Part shown: positions 1 to 11,773 of the stretch, piece after piece
How the letters are laid out: each line of letters starts with the position of its first letter
How positions within the stretch are numbered: position 1 is the first letter of the stretch
Source of the DNA: Scortum barcoo
Taxonomy: Eukaryota; Chordata; Actinopteri; Centrarchiformes; Terapontidae
Reading direction: 5' to 3'
Length of the DNA stretch: 64,000 nucleotides
NCBI GenBank assembly: GCA_023238725.1
Contig: CM041534.1
Coordinates: 22,442,303 to 22,506,302, forward strand
The notes under the pieces: generated by a model
Databases searched by the model: none
The model's input: the letters and a program-made list of their open reading frames with translations, nothing else
What the model was told of the DNA's origin: nothing
Position numbers and translations under genes: made by a program

Positions 1-910
1 TTTTCTTGTGTTGTTTTTTTTTTTTTTTCTGAGGCTCATCACCATCTTGGATGTGAGCCGTTACCATGGTTACCAGTGTACAGTGGAGCAGGGAAGGTGG
101 AGTCTACCTGTTCACATCAGACACTAACTGCCTCTCCCACTGCTGCTTATCGTTTTTCATCTTAAATTCACTGTCTTCTTTTATGAAACAAACAAACAAG
201 AAAAAAAAAGTCACTCTCGATATCATACACCGTTTTAATGCGATGCCTTTCTGTCATGAAGGTGCTTGTTTTTTGTCAAAACACAGCTTCCATTCAGACA
301 CGACTCCCTCCTCTTTGAGTTGTTGTCATTGTTATTTGTGAAATCACAACCACTTACCGCTTAAAACAGCACCTAGACATTTGTTTGTTTGACTCCGGCA
401 GAAAATTGCTCTGTGCCATTCAGCATTTGTTATTATTGTTTTGTTTTCAACTGCAATTTGTGCTCAGTGGGTCATCTTGATGTTTTTATGTTTATTTTTT
501 ATTATTATATTTACAACGTGTAATATTATTTTTTAGACAAAAAAAAAAACTCGGAGCAGGGGCCGAGTTTGCACTGGTTTTCTTATGGTTTTGTTCATAA
601 AAAGGTACAATTAGTGTGATTTTGAATTAATGGAGGTCATGGCGCCCTTCACTTGACCTATCACGACTTATTTTAATAGGAGTCAAGGGTAGGCGAGGTT
701 TGGTTTTTGTTTTTAATCATAAATAAGCCTGCACTTAACACACCTCCAAATATCCACACAAACCAAAACCGGAGATGTAGATTCAATCAAAGAAAAAGCT
801 CTGTGAAGCTGCACCTCAACGCAGTGGTGCTTTGAGCTAAATGGTAATATCAGCATCCAAACATATTCACAATGACGATGACAGCAGGTAGAGTCATTAC
901 CTGTTCACTT

Positions 911-1230
911 AGTTTAATGTGTTAGCAGGACATTCATAGAAACACAAAGTACAACCCAGGCTGATGAAATTACAGGTGTATGGTGTTAAGTGTTGTAAAA
1001 TTTTAATTAAGATGCATGTTCACCATCTTAGTTTAATGTGTTAGCATGCTGACATTCATACTGAAACACAAAGTACAACCCAGGCTGATGGAAATCTCTT
1101 CAGCTTTGCAGGTGTATGGTGTTAAGTGTTGTAAAATTTTTAATGTAAAGATGTAATGATCTCTTTTATGACAATTTTCAGGTGTATGGTGTTAAGTGTT
1201 GTAAAATTTTTAATGTAAAGATGTAATGAT
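911..1230. repeat. Short tandem/direct repeats with about 119-bp and 70-bp periods
   Basis: The block beginning AGTTTAATGTGTTAGC at 911 recurs at 1030, including the shared AAACACAAAGTACAACCCAG segment. A second motif, GGTGTATGGTGTTAAG, occurs at 975, 1111 and 1181. The 50 bases from 1111 to 1160 are identical to 1181-1230. The 'gttagcatgct ... acacaaagtac' wording is common in dispersed percomorph repeats, so this is probably one such element with recent internal duplications. Confidence 0.85.
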
Positions 1231-3039
1231 TCATGACAATTCAGTCATTTCTGAGACATTTCACGCACATCCACAAATGTCAGCCTGCTAAGGAAAACAT
1301 CACTAACATGCAAAACAGCTAACTAGCACTAAAATGTGCTCTAGCAGTATTTACAGATGTCTATTAGACCAATTAAATGTCAAGGACTTTCCTGGGTTTG
1401 CTTCCTTACCCTGATCTTGTCCTGATCTGGTGTGGTGTTACCAAATGTTTGCACGGTTTTTCCAACAGATGCAGTCGTGGCATTTTCCAACACTGACTGA
1501 GCTGCTTTGTTTCTCTGGTAGTTTGTTACTCATTGGGCAGTGAGTGAGCATTTGAGATGACATGTTTTATGCACCAGGCAACACACCACAATCAGTCACA
1601 GTCAGTAGTCACATGATCTGATGATGATGCCCGATGATCGAAGACAAATTATTTGGAGGTCAAATCGTAGTTGAATGTCATTTTGCATTTTGTTTGTTTG
1701 CCTTTTAGCTTCCAAATACGTTCAAACAACCTGGAACAACCTGTCTTTTTATAATCCAGAGTTTCTCTTTAAAAAACTTTTTTGCAAGACTGAAAAACTC
1801 CTTAAACCTTACTGAGTACTTTGTTTAAAGAGGCCTGGTGATCATTCATCCCTCCCTTCGTTGAATATTGGAGAGTCACTGCCACGTGGGCATGAACACA
1901 ACAACACGGCAGCCCTGAAGCGAATATCTAATCTTATTAACATGTTGTCAGCTTTGTTGTATTGCACCCAGTGTCTCCCCCTGTTATTAATAAAGGGAGT
2001 GTGGGTGCAGTGGCAGAGACAAAACATTTATGTACACTTTCACAGTTGAATGCAATTACTTTGTGTGTTGTGTTAGATTGTACATGTGCTCATCCCCCCC
2101 GTCTAAATAAAGCTAAAGGGCCTCGGTTGCTGGCCATTAGGGGAAACATAAGGCTGTAGTTAATCTTTACCCTCCGTGTGTCTGAGCTGCCTTCACGGCA
2201 TTCAAGGCTTCACCATCTTTAATCCATAGGTTTCTTATGCCTGTGGGTTTAATATGTCTTTGTGCCTGTCAATAGGGCTATAAATTATTTTGTCCCAGAG
2301 GCTGTGAAGAACCTTGTGCCTCCTCACAGGAAGTTTGTCTGTTTTTGCACCTTAAAGACCTTTACTGATATGGTATGGATATGGTGGTAAACCTTTTTTT
2401 TTTTTTTTTGCTGCTGTAGGGCACAGAGGGGAAGCCCCACGGCCATGTTTGTGATGTCGGGGTAAGAGACCTTTAGTGTCTCAACCTCGGGTCAAACTTA
2501 ACCTCGACTCCAGGGGCAAGTCGGTTGTCAGCAAGCTGTCCTAGGGGTTGATTGCTCGGAGGAGGAAAGTTGACCATCGTGTCCACATTAACTGAAGAGG
2601 AATCTTATTTTATTATATTATTATTACATTATTATTCCCCACATTAGTATGACGAAGTTCTTGACAAGAGTAACACCATAACAATAAGCTCAGTCTATGA
2701 TTTATCCCCCTATAAAAGCACATACAATGCATAAGGTGTGGATGCTGATGCACAAATTCATATTTTATTTAGCTGTATGGATTTCTCCTGTTACTGAGTA
2801 AAGCTCATTTTCTTTATTTTATTTTAACCAAGTATGAAGTTTTGTTTTGCTTATTTGCCTTTGAGAAATATTGTGCCAACCAACAAAACAAGTAAATCAT
2901 TCAAAGTAATAATATACAGTTATTTTTTCATTAAAAAGTAAATGTTGTTTAGCTGCTGTTTATCTTCTCATAAATGATTTTTAATAGTGCATGTCATTAT
3001 TAATGGTGTCTCTTTATTTATTTATGTTATGGTTTGCTT

Positions 3040-3571
3040 TATGCCCTGTTGTTGCCTGTTGTTTCTTGTACCCCTTGTGATGTCTCGGTCTGGTGTTCCT
3101 TGGTGTTATCCTGTCTTGTGTTTATTGTGTTCAGTGTGTTCAAGGTCTTCCTTGAGTTTTTTCTTGTTCCTTGTGTCCTTCTTGTCTCTCGTTCCCCGTG
3201 TCCTGTGTCAGGTGTTTCTCATCTCCTGTTTTGCTCACTTCCTGTTTTATTTTATATTCCCTCCTCTCCTTGTCACTTGTCTGCCACTTGACTTCCTGTC
3301 CTTGTGTGTTTTCCCGCCTCTGATTATCTCTGCTCCTCCCTTATTAGTTTCACCTGTCCCCTGTTAGTCTCCTCACCTGTTTCCACCTCCCTGTCCCCCA
3401 CAGTGTATATATACCGGTCCCTTTCCTTTGTTCCTAGCCATCCCTAGTGTGCTCCTGTCCGTTTGTTCCTGCCCGCCGTTTTCCCGTGTAACCAAATAAA
3501 GAGTAGTTTACATCCTACTCTGCCTCCTGCCTCGTCTGCATCCTGGGTCCTACCGCACCGAAACCTTGACA
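3040..3571 (+). mobile_element. LTR-like dispersed element, copy 1
   Basis: This pyrimidine-rich stretch (CCTGTT, TTCCTG and CACCTG words) carries a TATA-like box at 3406-3413, then AATAAA at 3495-3500, then TGGGTCC-TACC and a terminal CCTTGACA at 3564-3571. A promoter, poly(A) signal and TG/CA-like ends in that order are what a solo LTR would show. A diverged second copy lies at about 18480-18775 in the same orientation. The 126-codon open frame through it (2987-3367) is low in complexity and not a gene. Element class is uncertain. Confidence 0.5.
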
Positions 3572-3930
3572 ATTTATTTTTGTATGCATATTCTAGACCA
3601 TTGCTTGGATCAAGTGTGAAATGTATAAAAGGAAACTTCAGTAATATTTATTTTCATGAAATTATTAGTATTTAAGTAATTATATGAGAAATGTGAAATA
3701 GAAATATTTGTCACTAGAAACTGAATCTGAATGATTAAGAACTGAATATGTATTGTTTTAACTTGAATAATTGCAATGCATAGAATATAATTATATTAAT
3801 TGCAGTTGCTCTGAAACTGTTTGAGCCTTACTGAAGATTCAACTCTGCACTTCAACATTCAGTTATCAATTCAGTGTTAGTTTACTGAAACACACATTTG
3901 TTTGTTGGAAGCTAAAGAGCAGAGACAAAT

Positions 3931-4110
3931 AATCTGTGATTAAAAATCAGGCACCTCTGGCTCCACCTGCTGACTCTAAGGCCATTTTACAAAACTACCA
4001 ATCAGTGCAGAGTATCTGAAGGCGCTCCACTGTGCATGAGCTAACTCGGAGTGGATGTAACGGAGGATAAACAGCAACTGAAGAAGAAGAAAAATGAGAA
4101 AAAAGAGACT
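3931..4110 (+). repeat. Dispersed repeat family A, copy 1
   Basis: This stretch shares an ordered set of words with 42721-42900: AATCTGTGAT, CCACCTGCTGA, AAGGCCATTT-ACAAAA, CCAATCAG-GCAGAGTATCTGA and CTCCAC-GTGCATG, then GGATAAA-AAC. Spacing differs by small insertions. Both copies are on the plus strand. I do not know the family. Confidence 0.6.
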
Positions 4111-6334
4111 TAAACTCTCCTCTAAATCCTGTTGACTGCAGCTTTAACAGAAGCCCATTTAGGCTAAATGTTTCCATGGTGACAGATCAGGTGCAAAAAA
4201 TCAAATGAAGTTACAAAACAGTAAGAAATAAACAGTTCTTACATAGAATAGAGCAAACACTTCAGACGGTGTCATTGGTCGTTGATATCGCGGAGAGAAA
4301 ATAGTCGTTGTAGTTCTGTGAGTCTGCACTCGATTACTCTTCCTCAACGACCGAATGTTTGTCTCAACAAGCTGTAAACTGAATTGCAAGAAGTGAGGTA
4401 TAAATTTGAATTGTGAGAATAGTTTCAGTTACAGTTCCAGCTAATTGGATTTTTTTTTAATGCAATTATTCATGCTGAGCAACTCAAATATAAATTATTC
4501 AGGTTCAGTTTCAGGTGACACACTTCTGCCCACAGTATCACGCTAATCAAAGATTGTGTTAATGTTTGAATACGCGCTGCCTGTGGTATGTCAGTCTGTC
4601 TTCCATCTGATGCAGCAACCACAGGGAACAAAAAAGAGCTGGACTTTCTATTTTGTGCTGCGCTCTTATCTTTTAGAAATGCAGATTTGTGTTGAAATGT
4701 TGCAGCCTGTTAGACCTCCATCTGAAGGGCCTCTCCCTCTGTGACACACTGCAGAGGAGCACCGGTGCTGGAGTGCCTTCTCATGACCAGATTAGGAAGT
4801 GCACCGCGACGGCGTATCAGTGCCAGATCCCTCACACGGAAAAATGCTGCATTTAAAGGGGCACGGTGACAGAAATATTTCATAAAATGGTGCGAGTGAC
4901 AAATTGAGGGAGTATTACACTGCATGACTATCTTCAGACTTCAGTGAAACCTCGGACCAGAAAATATCGACTGTCACGTGTCCAGACTCTTAAAAACGTT
5001 CATTTTGTTTATTCATTATGTGATTGATGCTTTTTTTTTCTTCTGTTTTTTAACCAGCAGCACAAAGCAGAACCTCTATAAGATAATTACCTGCTCTGTA
5101 AATGATCGTAATTTGAGTTGAACATCACTAATTGGTGTCACTAAATGTAAAGATTTTCAGTAGCCCCGGTGTAATTAACCATTTTGAATGATATAGTCTG
5201 TTTTTTATTGACATTTAGCACAATACATGAGAATCCTGAATATCAATTTAATGGATCTTATTAGCCATGTCCTCTAGACCAAGGTGAATTAATCAAAGCA
5301 GACTTGATTTATAGACCCCGCCCCTTCCTTTCTCCTTCCACCTCTCTTCTTCTCTCTCTCTTTCTTGTGCTCTCTCTCACACCGAGGCAGCTGGGGATTC
5401 ATTTGTCTTGCTGATTAATGATGAGAACCATATCCTCCACAACACCAGTAAATTAAAAGAGATTGGGGACAGAGAGAAAGAACATCAAGGTCCATTCATC
5501 CCAATCAAATTTCACAGTGGGTTCGATTCATCCTGAGCTTTATTTGTATTGCCTGCTTCACAAACACACAAAAAAAGCACTAGTCATTCACTTTCTCCTC
5601 CCAGACCCTCTCCTGGCAGTCTGGGGATTACAACTGGCAACTTTCCAGGTGCACGCTCATTTTTCCAGCCTTCAGGATACAGCCATTCCCGTTGCTTTCG
5701 CTGCTATGAAAGCAGCACGTCTGCTACAGATGGTGATGGTTCATCAGAAGCAGCTACATCTTGCTGTTAGCACTCTGTGTGCGCAGACTTTGTGTTTGTT
5801 TTGGTGTCCTCCCGGTATAAAGAGACTAGATTTTGATTAAGGACAATGGCAATAAGTTATTGATGCATATGTGATATGATATATGCAGGGTGAAACTAAA
5901 TCACAAACCACAGTGGACCTTCAGTATATTGATTATGAATGCATGAAGGGTATTTATTGCAGCTGTTAAAGTAACATTTGTTGAATAATTATGAACTTTA
6001 AACAATTTCTTGAAAACTCTTGAGTCCATTTGTTTTCCAGTTTAATTCATCAAGTGGTGTGATATTTTCACACTCATGACCTGTTTTTCCTCATGCACAC
6101 ACATCATACAGAACAAAACTAAAGGTTAGATGCTATGGATCATGCATGGATTAAAGGCCAACTGTACCAGGATCATCACACAGCCTGGACCAGATGTTTA
6201 GTAGGTAATGATTGACCCCCATTGGAGGCATTTGCTGACAAAGTACAAGTAGATGCATATTAATCCAAAATAACATCATTTCTGTGAGGTGTTCCAAGTA
6301 TGAGTTTTTGTGACTCTTGACAAGAGACTATATA

Positions 6335-6610
6335 TAAAGATGGATAATATGCCAGCTCCTTAAAAGTGAAGCTAAAACATCTGGATCGCCCCCTGGTGGC
6401 TGGCTGCAGTACAGCTCATAAGCCCCGCCCCCTCCATGTCAGCAGATGGGACAAATAAAAAAAATCAAATGTCAAATAAATGTTTCCCAAAGATGATTTT
6501 TGGCATTTTTCATAGTTCTTATCACACTGATTATTTTCATTTTACTGCTATAAAAAGGTCTGTGACATTATGATTGATTGAATCACAAGCGTCTTTTCAG
6601 GAATTGTATG
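6335..6610. repeat. Teleost dispersed repeat with 'CCCCCTGGTGGCTGGCTGCAG' core
   Basis: The core at about 6388-6440, with gccccctggtggctggctgc and the CATAAGCCCCGCCCCCTCC stretch next to it, is wording I recognise from a very common repeat of perch-like fishes. The AT-rich part to about 6610 probably belongs to the same element. Boundaries are not defined. Confidence 0.5.
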
Positions 6611-7626
6611 CAGAAAAGAAACATTAAGAGGAGATGTAATTTTCACTTTACCAGGTGTTCGTTAGCTAACACTCATTAATTATTGATTAATTGGGCGGGA
6701 GGAAGTGGTCGTCCATCTTCATTAGCAGTCAGTGCTGTATTTGTTTTTGTTGTTACTGTTGTCATTTCCTTTAATAGCAATGTTTCCAGGCAGCATTTAT
6801 ATCCTTCCCTTTTCTTGCTGTATCATATTACAGCAGCTGTTCCAACAATCTATTTCTCTACATTTGGAATCAATAACTTTTCATTTTATTGCTTTTGTTG
6901 GATGTACTGACTGCTTGACTCTCAGCGGGACTGCACAATGTGTGGACAGTGTTTGTACATTGTTCAGGGACTCAATCAGGCCCTAAATGTTTCATTTTTC
7001 CCCCCACAGCGTTTGGCAGTTTCCCAAAAGAGCGGAAGACATTTGTAGTGACTGGCGTCCGGAGGAAATCGAAGGGAGTTGTGAGAAGCACTCAGGTAAC
7101 ATCTCCCTAATTAATGCTGCGTCCCTGTGCTGTTTCAAAATCAACTGTAGTTTCCATCGTTTTCTGAAGTCCTTTCATTTCCACTCTCTCTGTTTTACCT
7201 GCCACTGCCTTCAAAGTCACCGGAGCCTCATCTTGGATCAAAAGACGAGGAGTTACATGAAGAAGTCGACAGTTTGAAAATGTGCACCTCTGCTGGGGCA
7301 GCAGCGGGGATGAGCATTAGATGGTCTGTGAGGTTAGCAACTCACTGACATTCACAGACTGACTGATCTCTGTGAGAAATATGCAGTAATTAAGGAAGGC
7401 AGGGAGGTGAGCAATATTAAATCAGTAGCAGACATTCTCTTGTCTCTTTTATGAAGGACAACAAACATATTTCAGCATATTTCAGGTATCAAAGGAAACA
7501 CGGAGATCTGTTTAACGGCCAAAAACCCTGCGACTCCTTCCAAACTCAAAACAAATCTCAGCATAGCAGAATGAGAGTATTAAAAAGACGAGTTATGTTA
7601 TAATTAATGTTGTAATACTGCTAACA

Positions 7627-8264
7627 GTGTTGGGAAGTAGTGAGCTACATGAAATTAAACTTGGAGATTGAATTATATTTTGCAGGAGCTTGCTGAATAT
7701 TAAACTACCACCATCTTTGCATAGAGAATCAAGTAGTACTTGACTTTTGTGCTATATTTTGTGTAGATAACAACAGAAATGACAAACAATAAACAATTTT
7801 GGCCCATTAAATCATTTATTTATTTTTTTTATTTTACCATTACTTCTCTACTGTAATTGAGCCACCTTTGACCATCCTGACAATGAAAGTATGTTCAGGC
7901 GTTCATCAAGCAGCTGCCTCACACTTGACCCTTGTGTAGAGCATCGTCCTCACGCTTTCCCATGAATAGTGGGGTGTTTTATTTTTTATTTGGTTCATAT
8001 ATGACCTATGAGCATGTGGAAACTTTCCAGTAGTGCTAACATCAAAAAGTGTCCAGCTGATTCTTGCAATAAACTGAGATTTTTGTGTTATATTTTTGTT
8101 ATAATTTCAAATCACATATATGTATAGTAAGTAGTTTGAGGTACTGCTCTTTTTAAGTAGTTTTAGTTAACCGAACTACTTTTTTTTTTTTTTGCTGTAG
8201 TTCAACTTTTTTCAACGTGATGTAATTGGTAGCTTGCAAAGCTAAAGTAGCTTCATCAGCACAG
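7627..8264. mobile_element. Probable non-autonomous DNA transposon, hAT-like ends
   Basis: The left end reads AACAGTGTTGGGAAGTAG with GAGCTACATG. The right end reads TAGCTTGCAAAGCTAAAG with TAGCTTCATCAGCACAG. Both resemble the CAGTGTTGGGAAGTAACTAG / CTAGTTACTTCCCAACACTG terminal pair of common fish non-autonomous elements, with the right end decayed. There is no transposase inside; the interior is AT-rich. Confidence 0.45.
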
Positions 8265-10233
8265 GTTATTGATTTATTCAGTGGCAATAATTATAAATTT
8301 AACAGAATGCATTAAAGGTAAAAGGATGCGTGTTTGTGATGTACTGTTCAAGTTACACAAAGCATCAAACAGTGAAAAATCACAGCTGGGCACTGTGATG
8401 GTGCACAACTTCCCAGAGGTCCCAGGTTTGGTGTTAATGTGCACATAGATGCTCACTGATGTCCAGCAACCCTCACTCTTAGTGTTTTACAGAAGACAGC
8501 ATATATATTTTTTGTTTCTGTGCACATATTCAAGAAATGAGGGCCAGCTTGTTGATTATGCTCCTGCTTTTTCTGTATTAATGCTAAGCTAGGCTACCTA
8601 GAACCTGTGTCCATTTCTGTACCAAGACTGGTATCAATCTTCTTATTTAAGTCTTGGCAAATGAACGTATCACTTTTATTACTATTATACTATACTATTT
8701 TATCACATAGTCACTATTTCTTTAAGTTTTTGAAACAATATAATACCAACACCTCTGTACGACCCACAAAGACAAAGAAGACCAACAGCAAGAAGATCGT
8801 CTATTTCTGTTTATTTCTAATAGTTATTCTTAACGCCTGCCAAGTAGGATTTTTCTGTAACATCAGACTAAATGCTGCAAACTAAATTCAAGTTTCTTCA
8901 GCCGCTAACTGAAGGTCGGTCTCTGCAGCTGTTCCAAAACATTTATCGTCGTTTTTTACAACATGCATGGCTAAAAATGATACTGATTAATTGCATTTAA
9001 AAAGAACATGGTTAGTTAGTTGGTATTCAGTCTCAATACTGTAAATCTGGATAACTCGTTTTGCAAATTTCCTTCTTAATCTGTAAAATTATAAAGTTCA
9101 GTTTTACCAAATAAAACTGTGTTGATGGAGCTGTATTATCTCATGATTTTAACTCTTAATATTATCTACCTGGATGTTTCCGATTATTTATCCGATTAGT
9201 TTAGTTGCTTTTTTTTAAATCAATATTGTTGTTATTCTTATTATTTATTATTTTGAAAGTTCATACTTACAAACACCGTACATTTAATTTACATCTCATT
9301 CTCCAACCCACATTTTTATCCATTCAGCCAGTAAACAGCCCTTGAACTTAGCTGCCACCTTTTCAGTGACTAAGCCGGTTCTTTTAAAGGGAATGCTGCT
9401 GCAGGACTTATCAGCTAAACATTCATTGTAACTGCTGAACAAAGACACTTTTCAGTCATTTTTCCTCAGTGTGGGCCCCCTTTGTCCTCTTATTGCTACT
9501 TTTGGACCCTTGCTCACCTCACCTTTTCATTGTTTGGATGTTGATTTGACCTCTCCGAGCTCCGGCTTCTCCCCGTTTCGTTCTGGTGAAAGTGATGTGC
9601 AAGATGTCAAGGAGGATGTTTTATTTTAGGAGCTCTGAATAAGAGCGCTGCCATTTCATCTTTGGCCCGAGGAAGTTCTCTTTGTGTGAAGGTCACCTCT
9701 GCTGCACTTCCTGCTGACCCAGGGTCTGCGTGCTGAGGCAACACGGGTCATAGTCAGACTCACATTTTATGGTTATTCTGGTTTGATCACAGAGAAAACT
9801 TCCATCGACACCTCGCTCCAAAAATATATGCAATGAAACTTTCAACTTCTTTTCCAGATACTCTTGATTATTTACATCTTAAAGGGACTTTGTGAAATCT
9901 TAATAACAGATCATCCCCAGTCAAAGATAATGACAAGCCAATTAGATAATAATAATAATTTTTTGTATATATATTTTGTATTTTAACATATTACATACGC
10001 TACATGATGACGTGAGCCACTGAGAGAAAAATGACACTGAAAATAAAAAACTAAAAAGATATCCTACCATGTATGATATATTAGAGATACAGAAGAGTAA
10101 CAAAGAACACATAAATAATAATAAGAAGAGGAAGGATTTTATTTATATAGCACTTTTTAAAACACATGATTTACAAAAGGTTTAAAATACACACACACAC
10201 ATATATAAAACACAAATTCAAGTATAAAGGGTC

Positions 10234-10550
10234 TTAGTAAGGTGTTGGTCCACCTGGTGCCTCCAGAAGAGCTTCTTCAGGTCTCCTTGGCATTGATTCT
10301 CCAAGTCTGTGACTTCTCCTGGAGGGATGGACACCATTCTTTCAAAGATATTTCATGTTTTGATGATGGTGATGGAGAGCGCCGTCTAACACGTTGCTCC
10401 AAAATCTCCCACAGCTGCTCAGTTGGGTTGAGATGTGACTGTGATGGCCGTAGCATCTGATTTGCATCATTTTCATCCTCATCAAGCCATTCAGTGAGCC
10501 CTCGTGCACAAAATAAAGTTGAAGAAACATGTGAGGAGTCTTTGGTGATT
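10234..10550 (-). pseudogene. Degraded Tc1/mariner transposase C-terminus
   Basis: Read on the minus strand, the sequence encodes TEWLDEDENDANQML, then QSHLNPTEQLWEILEQRV, the DDE/D-type Tc1 signature normally written NPIEHLWEIL, then SSKHE and EEWC-like residues. After a frame change it ends GGPTPY and a stop (10254-10234), the typical Tc1 C-terminus. An open frame continues to 10846, but I could not match its N-terminal half to the family, so the element is probably a truncated or rearranged copy. No terminal inverted repeats were identified. Confidence 0.75.
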
Positions 10551-11407
10551 AGACTCGAGGTGTCATTATTTTTAGGGGGTACTGATGCCATGAGCTGTGC
10601 AGGAATACCTCCCTCACCTTGGTGGCGGTGATGAAAGGGTGAAGAGCATTGCTGAAGAACTGATCTGCATGGATGAAAGGTGGCTGAGATGTGGTGCGGG
10701 ACTTCTGATGAGCTCAGCGGTGGGACCCTTGGGCGCTGATGAGAACTGGAGGTGAACGGGGTGAAGGAGGGTCGCATCGATCTGACTCTGAAATGACAAC
10801 TGACAGCCGCGAAGAGAGGAAGAGTTTTAAAGTTTGACGGCAACAAAGTGATCGGTGAGGTCGTGGCAAACTGAAATGGTGAACGCCCTTCAATGAGGTG
10901 GAAAGGTTGGTGTTGATAAAAGCTGGAGCTTTTGTTGAGGAAAAACAGCGGCAGATGAAAACATCTCTGAATGAGGAGACTCCAGACTTTCTCAGAATAA
11001 TGGATAATAAAACATAAATGTCATTTCCTACATTGTTTTTCACTGCTTGTGGTTTGACTGATGCATGTTTAAATATGCCACCTTGTTGAGCCCTCTTTTT
11101 CTGATTTACTATCACCCGAGTGGAGAGTTGGTGGCACCTTTTTGTTTGCGAGTTTTGGGAAAAAGCTCATTTAGCTGTTTGGTTTGACTTCGTTCGGTCT
11201 TGACGTACAGAGTGAAGAAAGCTCTATGTGGATGGTGACAAACTAAACAGCTGTTTCAAAAACCCTGAAATGCCGACCCACAGCCTGTTGTAGTTGTACA
11301 TAAGTGCAATAAACCACAGATCAAAATTAATAATTACTTTTTTTCCTGTTTATTATCCAATAATGAAAAGATTATTTATGTTTGACAAAATAATTATAGC
11401 TCAAAGT

Positions 11408-11773
11408 TCAAGTTTGTCCAAGAACTTTTAATTGTGTTTGCTCAGTTTGGATCTTCACTTGATAACAGGTGGTTGCATATTTGTAAAAATCTAAGCTATT
11501 ACAATCCCTTTCTCTGCTTACAAATGGTCTCTGGTTTTGGAAAGGTATGTTCTCCTTGATTTCTCCCCACACATCCATTAAATCCTGGTCAATGACCTTT
11601 GATGCCCTCCCAGATGAGGCTGTGATGTGACAAATAAACCTGAATCTGATGGTCTGTTGTTCACAGTGGGCCAGTGTCTGTTGCTGGAGGTCATTTAGTT
11701 TGTTGTCCAGGATCTTTGCCAATTCCATGATGTACTTTTTATAACATCTGTTGCATGTGATTTCATACACCAT
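11408..11773 (-). pseudogene. Possible degraded retroelement C-terminus (Penelope-like or GIY-YIG type)
   Basis: A 121-codon minus-strand frame begins MVYEITCNRCYKKYI and continues with ASKVIDQDLMDVWGEIKENI and RPFVSRERDCNSL. The opening resembles the VYKI-C-x2-C-x-KxYIGET start of GIY-YIG endonuclease domains fused to Penelope-like retroelements. The later part resembles their KVIDRE...R.IKEAI...N.D.GR stretch. The catalytic GIY-YIG residues are not intact. It lies within 1 kb of the Tc1 relic in a repeat-rich segment. The assignment is by resemblance only. Confidence 0.35.

Noticed and set aside
547..570. Perfect 8-base stem hairpin (AAACTCGG / CCGAGTTT) beside an A-run, like a bacterial terminator
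   Set aside because: The genome is vertebrate, no gene ends there, and such a stem is expected by chance in 64 kb.
2987..3367. 126-codon plus-strand open frame
   Set aside because: Composed of low-complexity Leu/Phe/Ser/Cys codons from a pyrimidine-rich dispersed repeat; no domain and no splice context.
10714..11115. 133-codon minus-strand open frame next to the Tc1 relic
   Set aside because: No match to transposase or any domain; an overlapping frame of the same degraded repeat region.
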